Part shown: positions 1 through 3,653 of the stretch, one piece after another | How the letters are laid out: each line of letters begins with the position of its first letter | How positions within the stretch are numbered: position 1 is the stretch's first letter | Assembly (NCBI GenBank): GCA_050015355.1 | Contig: JBEKBO010000199.1 | Location: forward strand, 1 to 5,112 | Reading direction: 5' to 3' | Source of the DNA: CAWBRT01 sp050015355 | GTDB lineage: Bacteria; Acidobacteriota; Terriglobia; Terriglobales; Acidobacteriaceae | Length of the DNA stretch: 5,112 nucleotides | Notes under the pieces: model-generated | What the model was told of the DNA's origin: nothing | What the model saw: the letters and a program-made list of their open reading frames with translations, nothing else | The model's database searches: none | Translations under genes and position numbers: made by a program

Positions 1-64
1 ACAGCACCCTGCGCAGTGATTCGTACTTTTCGCGAACCGCTCCTACTAGTCCATTCCGCTTCAT
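1..64 (-). CDS. N-terminus of a transposase, ISAzo13-like (partial)
   Basis: An ATG at 64 opens a frame of 21 codons that leaves the window at position 1. The peptide starts MKRNGLVG and continues AVREKYESLRRVL. An Arg/Lys-rich helix of the type 'I/V-R-x-K-Y-E-x-L-x-x-x-L' just before an 'NER.RRLW' motif is, from memory, how ISAzo13-family transposases begin; the diagnostic motif itself would lie beyond the window. No Shine-Dalgarno sequence is visible before the ATG. The stretch is too short to exclude another helical protein. Its position directly after the broken glycosyltransferase is the main support for a transposase. Confidence 0.4.
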   Translation of the reverse strand, partial: MKRNGLVGAVREKYESLRRVL

Positions 65-89
65 GCAGTTAGACTACAATACATTCGCT

Positions 90-101
90 ACATGTACATG
101 T
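90..101. repeat. 12-bp perfect palindrome ACATGTACATGT
   Basis: ACATGTACATGT equals its own reverse complement over 12 bases. It sits between the presumed IS terminus (about 120) and the transposase start (64). That is where a transposase promoter, an operator or a transposase-binding site would lie. The function is not shown by the sequence. Confidence 0.4.
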
Positions 102-120
102 TATTTATGCGCAATTCCTA

Positions 121-224
121 AGGCTATGCAACGGATTTTGCTGCAGCTCTTTGGCGATGTGATACCCGTACTCGTTCAACCCGCCTTTACTCGGCGGGAA
201 CGCGCTTACCAAACAGATCTTCAT
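121..224 (-). pseudogene. Truncated glycosyltransferase (group 1 / GT4-like), 5' end only
   Basis: From the ATG at 224 the minus strand encodes MKICLVSAFPPSKGG followed by LNEYGYHIAKELQ. This is the typical first beta-strand, Gly-rich loop and helix of GT-B glycosyltransferases of the group 1 type, which use an NDP-sugar to build polysaccharide or glycolipid. Recognisable similarity stops after about 35 codons (HSL, near 120), and a stop follows at 105-107. The full family is about 350-420 residues, so the gene is cut off, most simply by the insertion sequence at 1-120. A more upstream in-frame ATG at 242 exists, but the family-like start is the one at 224. The rest of the gene may lie beyond the far end of the IS. 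The identification is good for a fragment; no substrate can be named. Confidence 0.6.
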
Positions 225-255
225 GAGGGCCCTGACTTTCATATATGACTGACAT
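187..255 (-). other. Possible 22-codon leader ORF overlapping the glycosyltransferase start
   Basis: On the minus strand a strong ribosome-binding sequence (GGAGG, complement of 264-268) lies 8 bases before an ATG at 255. That ATG opens a 22-codon frame ending in TAA at 187-189, overlapping the first codons of the glycosyltransferase in another frame. The glycosyltransferase ATG at 224 has no comparable ribosome-binding site. Either this is a leader peptide that couples translation to the downstream gene, or the GGAGG is accidental. The peptide resembles nothing I know. Confidence 0.2.
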
Positions 256-457
256 GCTTGCAACCTCCGGATTATTATTAGAAACTGCACTGATGAGTAG
301 TTCGTGCAGCAAGATTACTGTTGGTTCGACTCGTGCGCTGGTCATTTCGAAGACCGATTAAACTTAGCGATAGCGCGATAAAGAACCCACTTACAACCCG
401 CCGACTTCCCTCTTTTTACGCCCTATCTACCGCAGGAATTCTTCCCAACTACGCTCT

Positions 458-494
458 GGACTATGAATTGACGAATCGACTGTCGAGATAGTCC
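458..494. promoter_or_regulatory. Nested inverted repeat (operator-like)
   Basis: GGACTAT (458-464) is matched by its perfect complement ATAGTCC (488-494). Inside the spacer, TCGAC (476-480) and GTCGA (482-486) form a second perfect arm pair around one central base. The symmetric core TCGACTGTCGA is the sort of site a dimeric regulator binds. It lies in the gap between divergent genes. No regulator is known to me for this sequence. Confidence 0.25.
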
Positions 495-550
495 ACCACC
501 GCAAACTTTGCTCGGACAGTAATCAGCGCAAATAAGGTATGCGAAAGTGA

Positions 551-560
551 GCAATATTGC
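551..560. promoter_or_regulatory. 10-bp palindrome GCAATATTGC upstream of the CBS gene
   Basis: A perfect 10-bp palindrome lies 85 bases before the CBS ATG. It could be a binding site for a dimeric regulator, but a palindrome of this length can occur by chance and there is no second copy in the window. Confidence 0.15.
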
Positions 561-644
561 GCAGACATTGTGAGTACCTGCATTTAATTTTCAACATTGA
601 GGAGAAACTCTCATCGTGCGTGAAGCCGATTGATTGGGGGGTTT

Positions 645-1136
645 ATGCGGGTTGTGGATGTGATGATCAAGGATCCAATCTGTTGTGCGGAATCCTGCAC
701 GGCCGAGACTGTTGCACACTTGCTGAGCAAAGCGGACTGCGGTGTAGTGCCCGTACTGAACCAGCTGTCATGACAAGTCTTAGGGGTGGTTACGGAGCGG
801 AGCGTGTGCCTGGAGGTGGTAGCCCAGCGGCGCAATCCCACCACGGTTCCTGCCGGAGAGTGCATGGCTCGCGCACCGGCAGTGTGCCACCCAGAGGATG
901 ACGCCTATGCCGTGCTGGCAAGATTTTCACAATCCCAATCCCGTGGCGTGGTCGTGGTCAATGATGAAAACGAACTCGAGGGTATCCTGTCGCTTTCGGT
1001 TCTGGCGAGTCGCGCCGCCACTGCCGCGCAGGAACTCTATGCCGCGCTGCAGAAAATCAATGAGGAGAATGCAAGTAGGGCAGGATCAACTCCCGGCAGG
1101 CGCCGAGATAGACGCTCCTTGGTGGCATCGGCCTAA
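645..1136 (+). pseudogene. Two-CBS-domain protein interrupted by an in-frame TGA
   Basis: From the ATG at 645, one continuous frame encodes 163 residues except for a TGA at 771-773 (codon 43). Before it: MRVVDVMIKDPICC, then ETVAHLLSKADCGVVPVLNQ, the first half of a CBS motif. After it: QVLGVVTERSVCLEV completes CBS1, CMARAPAVCHPEDDAYAVLARF with RGVVVVNDENELEGILSLSVLA forms CBS2, and a helical, basic tail follows. CBS pairs (Bateman modules) usually bind adenine nucleotides and act as energy or redox sensors; small stand-alone ones are common next to stress genes. Similarity resumes in the same frame directly after the TGA, so a single base change (for example from TGG, CGA or GGA) explains it. 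The broken product would be 42 residues. An internal GTG at 786 could restart, but would give an incomplete CBS1. Confidence 0.75.
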
Positions 1137-1298
1137 AGGCATTCTCGCAGTGAAATTGATGAGAGTTATCACTGCATGTCCCGTTTGGGGCATCGCTTTA
1201 ACACGGTAGCGCTGCATAGTATTTGGCACGGATCTAGAGAAGACGTTCGCGACGCGCCGGCAATGCGCATGAACAGCAACGTTTTGCAACCAGAAACA

Positions 1299-1316
1299 GA
1301 CCGGTAACCCTCGGTC
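1299..1316 (+). promoter_or_regulatory. Small inverted repeat just before the sigma-factor ribosome-binding site
   Basis: GACCG (1299-1303) pairs with CGGTC (1312-1316) around an 8-base loop. It ends 4 bases before the ribosome-binding sequence GAGGA (1321-1325) that serves the ATG at 1330. A hairpin here could influence translation, or the repeat could be an operator. The short stem makes chance a serious alternative. The rest of 1137-1298 holds no recognisable gene or convincing promoter. Confidence 0.2.
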
Positions 1317-1329
1317 AGATGAGGACAAC

Positions 1330-1484
1330 ATGAACAGCCCCACCACTCCCAGACTCGCACCGGGCTTGCCAATGCAAAGATTAACTAGGGCCGTGCGGAA
1401 CCCCGCCAATGGCTCCCAAATGAACGCTACTGCTTTCAGCATGTCAGAGGCGGAGGCGGTTGAGCGGGCGAAGCGGGGGATGGC
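1330..1484 (+). other. Original 5' end of the sigma-factor gene, now out of frame
   Basis: GAGGA at 1321-1325 precedes an ATG at 1330, giving a well-supported start. The frame encodes a Pro/Asn-rich leader, then SEAEAVERAKRG, which is exactly how this kind of ECF sigma factor enters region 2 ('...ERAKRGD..AFE.LY..HKRRVY'). After the Gly codon at 1477-1479 the frame continues into nonsense and stops at TGA 1546-1548, while the family sequence goes on in the neighbouring frame as DGVAFETLYGLHKRR. The switch falls in five Gs (1475-1479); a sixth G would join both parts. This segment therefore belongs to the gene at 1485-2039, and the full unbroken gene would be 1330-2039. Confidence 0.7.
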
Positions 1485-2039
1485 GTGGCTTTCGAAACTC
1501 TTTATGGCCTGCATAAGCGTCGCGTCTATTCTCTTTGCCTTCGGATGATTGGCAATGAGGCCGGAGCGGAAGATCTGACGCAAGAAGCGTTCCTGCAGGT
1601 CTACCGCAAGATCGTGACCTTTCGCGGGCAATCGGAATTTGCCACATGGCTGCACCGGGTAGCGGTGAACGTCGTGCTGATGCACTTCCGCAAAAAAAGA
1701 CTCCTCACAGTCTCGCTAGACGAGCCCTTAGACCACGAGGAACGAGACGGTACGAAAAGATATTTTGGCATTCAAGACAACTTGCTGGCGGGGTCCATCG
1801 ACCGCATCACTCTGGAAAAAGCGATTGGGGGGCTTCCATCCGGCTATCGGAACGTCTTTGTGCTGTTAGATGTAGAAGGCTACAAGCATAACGAAGCCGC
1901 TGAGATGATGGGCTGCACGACCGGTAATACCAAATCTCAGCTTCATAAGGCGCGCATGAAGTTGCGCCTTATCCTGAAGACCGGCAGAGCCGAACAAACG
2001 GCTGAAAAAGCAATTGAATTGGACAGGAAGGTGTCATGA
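1485..2039 (+). CDS. ECF-type RNA polymerase sigma factor (frameshifted near its 5' end)
   Basis: This is a sigma-70 family, group 4 (ECF) sigma factor, which directs RNA polymerase to stress or envelope promoters. Counting from the GTG at 1485, residues 2-70 are region 2: FETLYGLHKRRVYSLCLRM, then AEDLTQEAFLQVYRKI, the core-binding and -10 recognition helices, and ATWLHRVAVNVVLMHFRKKR. Residues about 110-165 are region 4: LPSGYRNVFVLLDVEGY, then EAAEMMGCTTGNTKSQLHKARMKLR in two helices, the -35-binding helix-turn-helix. The native start is almost certainly the ATG at 1330, but a one-base loss in a G run near 1475-1479 separates that start from this frame. Restart at GTG 1485, with GGGGGA just upstream, would still give a nearly complete region 2. 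The stop overlaps the next gene's ATG. No zinc-finger anti-sigma gene follows, which is unusual. It may be functional, a pseudogene, or an assembly error. Confidence 0.85.
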   Translation: MAFETLYGLHKRRVYSLCLRMIGNEAGAEDLTQEAFLQVYRKIVTFRGQSEFATWLHRVAVNVVLMHFRKKRLLTVSLDEPLDHEERDGTKRYFGIQDNLLAGSIDRITLEKAIGGLPSGYRNVFVLLDVEGYKHNEAAEMMGCTTGNTKSQLHKARMKLRLILKTGRAEQTAEKAIELDRKVS

Positions 2040-2308
2040 TGCCATCATTTTCCGCTGGACGCTGCGGGCATTTGACCCTGTGCGTGGTGCTCTTCACGCT
2101 GTTGTTTCTCTCGGCATGTGGTAAAGGAGCCAGTTCATCATCCTCTAGCGGCCAAACTGGCGGTTCGCCAAATACGTCGTCGGTCCCGACGGCGACGGTC
2201 GTCAGCATGACTGCAAGTGCGCAGACAATCGCCGCGGGGAAGTCAGTGACTCTGATTGTTACGGCCACGAACGCAAACACGGTATTTATCACTAACAACG
2301 CGGATTAG
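2036..2308 (+). CDS. Small lipoprotein with a truncated Ig-like domain
   Basis: The 90-residue product begins with a short basic and polar stretch and a hydrophobic core (about 13-25). It ends in the lipobox LSAC with Cys28, so signal peptidase II processing and lipid anchoring are expected. A Ser/Gly linker (32-48) leads to TASAQTIAAGKSVTLIVTATN, which resembles the first strands of bacterial Ig-like domains common in acidobacterial surface proteins. Such domains usually need about 80 residues, but here the frame stops after VFITNNAD, so the fold looks incomplete. The start overlaps the sigma-factor stop (ATGA), with GGAAGG just upstream; a second ATG at 2039 is equally placed. Translational coupling suggests it is co-expressed with the sigma factor. 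It could be a natural short lipoprotein or a 3' truncation. Confidence 0.7.
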   Translation: MMPSFSAGRCGHLTLCVVLFTLLFLSACGKGASSSSSSGQTGGSPNTSSVPTATVVSMTASAQTIAAGKSVTLIVTATNANTVFITNNAD

Positions 2309-2610
2309 CGATACGGCATCTCCATCACTCCCACTTGGGCAGCACTATACTTCTTGCCTTCTTGCTCGGAAGCTGCTGCCGCAGAGCGGTCGCAGTAGTC
2401 GACATGCAGGAAGTGATCGGCATGCAGCTTCGCTGCTTCAGCATCGCAATCGATCGCATTTTGCGTGTGCCCGTGAGCGAGGTAGGCGTGATGCGCGGCC
2501 TTCTCGTGCTCCCCGGCCTGCTCGCATTTCGCCGCCTCTTTGTAATGGCAGGCTGCACGCTCATGATGACGAGCCGCGCAATAGTAAGCCAATTCCCACG
2601 TCTTTGACAT
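2305..2610 (-). CDS. His/Cys-rich small helical protein, function unknown
   Basis: The 101-residue product has no signal peptide and is probably cytoplasmic. Residues 1-70 form regular amphipathic helices with a repeated pattern of small and His residues: YYCAARHHERAACHYKEAAK, then GEHEKAAHHAYLAHGHTQ. It holds 11 His and 5 Cys, all within residues 11-73; the last 25 residues look disordered. I recall similar 'RHHERAA..YKEAA...GDHEKAAHHAYLAHGH' proteins in environmental bacteria, unnamed and often near CsbD and other stress genes. The His density suggests metal binding, or the fold may be TPR-like; both are inference. The ATG at 2610 is preferred because AAGAAGGA lies just upstream; an in-frame TTG at 2628 overlaps that site. 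The stop codon overlaps that of the convergent lipoprotein gene. Confidence 0.8.
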   Translation of the reverse strand: MSKTWELAYYCAARHHERAACHYKEAAKCEQAGEHEKAAHHAYLAHGHTQNAIDCDAEAAKLHADHFLHVDYCDRSAAAASEQEGKKYSAAQVGVMEMPYR

Positions 2611-2722
2611 GCAGTTTTCCTTCTTCAAGTTTTTGGCGAGCTTCCGGAATCGATCACGCTTTCATAAATAACGCTGGTGACGCAGCAGCAATCTGGATCA
2701 TCCGGGAACCACAACGGTTGTT

Positions 2723-2751
2723 TAGTTTCGGTGCCATATTGGTTTTGTCAA
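2723..2751 (-). promoter_or_regulatory. Possible sigma-70-type promoter for the His-rich protein
   Basis: On the minus strand a perfect TTGACA (complement of 2746-2751) stands about 120 bases before the ATG at 2610. At 17-base spacing the -10 is AAACTA, a poor match. Only the -35 is good, so this is a weak call. The surrounding intergenic stretch (2611-2817) shows no coding frame. Confidence 0.2.
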
Positions 2752-2817
2752 AACTGTCCAGCTCTGCGGTGCTTCTACCCTTATGGCCTTTTCAATGCCG
2801 ATCCATTTCTGAACAGC

Positions 2818-3030
2818 CTATTCGTTCTTTAACTCTGTTAGCTTTCCTTTTAACTTCACGACGGCTTCTTTAGCCTGACCTATCCGCTGTTGAAGCTTGC
2901 CCACATTCTTTTCGGCTTTCCCTTCGGCTTTCAAATCGCGGTTATTGGTAATTCTTCCAACCTCCTCCTTGATTGTCCCTTTTACTTCGTGGAAGCTACC
3001 CTTGAATTTGTCTTTCGTGCTGGTATCCAT
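2818..3030 (-). CDS. CsbD family general stress protein
   Basis: The 70-residue, highly charged, Lys/Glu-rich product matches the CsbD family. It starts MDTSTKDKFKGSFHEVKGTI, continues KEEVGRITNNRDLKAEGKAEK, and ends in a helical Lys-rich tail (IGQAKEAVVKLKGKL). The 'K.KG...E.KG..KE..G......L..EGKA.K..G' pattern over residues 7-45 is diagnostic, and the length is typical. CsbD in Bacillus belongs to the sigma-B stress regulon; the biochemical role is unknown and the protein is soluble. The ATG at 3030 follows AAAGGAG with 5-base spacing, an excellent ribosome-binding site. A plausible promoter lies 55 bases upstream (3085-3113). Together with the His-rich gene downstream on the same strand and the Lmo0937-like gene it forms a stress-protein cluster. 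Confidence 0.93.
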   Translation of the reverse strand: MDTSTKDKFKGSFHEVKGTIKEEVGRITNNRDLKAEGKAEKNVGKLQQRIGQAKEAVVKLKGKLTELKNE

Positions 3031-3257
3031 ATTTCTCCTTTATGTCCTCGTAAAGCTTGAGTTGCGGCTTTGAGGGCTGTCACTTTTATAATCTCGTAGC
3101 CTTCTAAAGTCTGAGCAGGATTGATCATCTCTGGAACGGGCCTGGGCTTCATCCCAAAACGGACAAGGGCACACTGCAGCATGTGATCCGCTTTCGCGTT
3201 GACCCAAGCGGCGCATTGCACCAGAGACGCGCAAACGGTCAGATCGCAGCAGCACAA
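2982..3257 (-). other. Doubtful ORF upstream of and overlapping csbD
   Basis: This 91-codon frame is open from a TGA just upstream and begins with TTG. The middle reads fairly protein-like (CAAWVNAKADHMLQCALVRF, then INPAQTLEGYEIIKVTALKAA). However, it has no ribosome-binding site at any candidate start, runs 49 bases into the well-supported CsbD gene, and would span the candidate CsbD promoter. I recognise no family. It could be the remnant of a gene or pure chance. Confidence 0.12.
3085..3113 (-). promoter_or_regulatory. Candidate promoter of csbD
   Basis: On the minus strand TATAAA (complement of 3085-3090, five of six consensus bases) is preceded after 17 bases by CAGACT (complement of 3108-3113, three of six). 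Transcription would begin about 45-50 bases before the CsbD ATG. A stress-type sigma factor could use a different -35, so the weak -35 is not decisive. The opposite strand also reads TATAAT at 3087-3092, but without a partner -35 at good spacing. Confidence 0.3.
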
Positions 3258-3294
3258 ACCGTCTCAAACACACGGCTGAACCGCCGTGGTCGCG

Positions 3295-3325
3295 TGAGCG
3301 TTATTGCTCAGACAACCTCGTCTGA
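3295..3325 (+). promoter_or_regulatory. Two overlapping hairpins sharing one arm segment
   Basis: TGAGC (3295-3299) pairs with GCTCA (3306-3310), and TCAGAC (3308-3313) pairs with GTCTGA (3320-3325). Both have 6-base loops. They share the bases TCA at 3308-3310, so only one can form fully at a time. This could be a switch in a leader RNA or adjacent protein-binding sites; stems this short may also be chance. Confidence 0.2.
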
Positions 3326-3387
3326 ACCCGTTACCGTAAGAAGTGCCTCGTGCGCTGCGAACGCCACTGAAGCAAGAAATGCGGCAC

Positions 3388-3412
3388 CCCGAGAAGAATG
3401 TCAGATCTCGGG
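3388..3412 (+). promoter_or_regulatory. 7-bp GC-rich hairpin in the leader of the small membrane-protein gene
   Basis: CCCGAGA (3388-3394) and TCTCGGG (3406-3412) are perfect complements with an 11-base loop. The element ends 27 bases before the ATG at 3440 and just upstream of its ribosome-binding region. The lack of a T tract argues against a terminator. A 5'-UTR structure or operator is more likely. Confidence 0.3.
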
Positions 3413-3439
3413 TCCTCACGATGCGGGAAGAAGGCGAAT

Positions 3440-3580
3440 ATGCTTTGGACAATTATGGTGATCCTCCTGGTCATGTGGCTTCTCGGTTTCAGCTTTCATA
3501 TCGCCGGGGGCCTGATCCACCTGCTGCTCGTTATTGCGGTGGTGGTTCTGATCGTTAACTTAGTCCGTAGGACGGCGTGA
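3440..3580 (+). CDS. Small membrane protein, Lmo0937-like
   Basis: The 46-residue product is nearly all hydrophobic. Helix one is about residues 4-17 (TIMVILLVMWLLGF), a short turn contains HIAGG (20-24), helix two is about 26-42 (IHLLLVIAVVVLIVNLV), and the C-terminal tail RRTA is basic. The motif 'LW.I.VILLV.WLLG......GG.IH.LLVIA....I' is that of the Lmo0937-family membrane proteins, whose function is unknown and which often sit with CsbD and other stress genes. The start at 3440 has AGAAGG just upstream; starting at 3398 would add a non-family polar extension. Such short genes are easily missed. It diverges from csbD. Confidence 0.85.
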   Translation: MLWTIMVILLVMWLLGFSFHIAGGLIHLLLVIAVVVLIVNLVRRTA

Positions 3581-3653
3581 GCCAATCTTAAGGTCTACCC
3601 CTTGTTGACCGGAGGGATCTTATTAGCCCAACCCAACCTTGCGGAGGTGTGTA

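Larger units (their letters stand above)
1..120 (-). mobile_element. End of an insertion sequence, probably ISAzo13-like (partial)
   Basis: Read on the minus strand, a glycosyltransferase reading frame loses all resemblance to its family near position 120. It is replaced by an AT-richer non-coding stretch (TAGGAATTGCGCATAAATAA at 120-101), a 12-bp palindrome, and then a new start codon at 64 that opens a transposase-like frame running out of the window. That layout (short terminal segment, transposase start about 55 bases in, sudden break of a host gene) is what an IS end looks like. The far end is outside the window, so neither paired terminal repeats nor a target duplication can be seen. 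The family name is inferred from only 21 residues. Confidence 0.45.
256..644. other. Non-coding region between divergent genes
   Basis: No frame here reads like a protein on either strand. The stretch separates the minus-strand glycosyltransferase from the plus-strand CBS gene, so it should hold promoters for both. I see no convincing -35/-10 pair. It does contain a nested inverted repeat (458-494), a 10-bp palindrome (551-560) and a GAGGAG sequence (599-604). The GAGGAG is too far from the CBS ATG (645) to serve it, but it is 11 bases before a GTG at 616 that opens only five codons. Confidence 0.5.
3031..3439. other. Intergenic region between divergent csbD and the small membrane-protein gene
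   Basis: Apart from the doubtful minus-strand frame at 2982-3257, no coding sequence is convincing here. The region must hold promoters for both divergent stress genes. The half nearest the plus-strand gene contains three perfect hairpins and a TTACCGTAA palindrome (3331-3339). None is followed by a T run, so they do not look like intrinsic terminators. Confidence 0.4.

Noticed and set aside
771..773. TGA in the CBS gene as selenocysteine or a reassigned codon
   Set aside because: The family has no selenocysteine, I see no convincing hairpin right after the TGA, and TGA is used as the ordinary stop of the sigma factor, the small membrane protein and the exported protein in this window.
557..901. 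114-residue plus-strand frame across the CBS gene
   Set aside because: It is out of frame with the CBS protein, has no family-like motif, and is explained as a shadow of that gene.
1470..1486. Programmed -1 ribosomal frameshift in the sigma factor
   Set aside because: The direction fits, but the G run is not a classical slippery heptamer: the P-site CGG would re-pair badly. I also saw no strong downstream stem. A lost G or an assembly error is simpler.
1086..1685. 199-residue minus-strand frame opposite the sigma factor
   Set aside because: No recognisable motif or ribosome-binding site; it lies opposite well-supported sigma-factor sequence.
2256..2873. 205-residue plus-strand frame opposite the His-rich gene
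   Set aside because: Its composition is random-looking, and it covers the antisense of two supported minus-strand genes plus an intergenic region. I also tested it as a frameshifted continuation of the lipoprotein Ig-like domain and saw no expected strand motifs.
3388..3412. Intrinsic terminator
   Set aside because: The hairpin is perfect, but no T run follows on either strand and no gene ends just upstream.
3183..3461. 92-residue plus-strand frame before the small membrane protein
   Set aside because: No family resemblance and no ribosome-binding site; it overlaps the hairpin region and the start of the supported gene in another frame.
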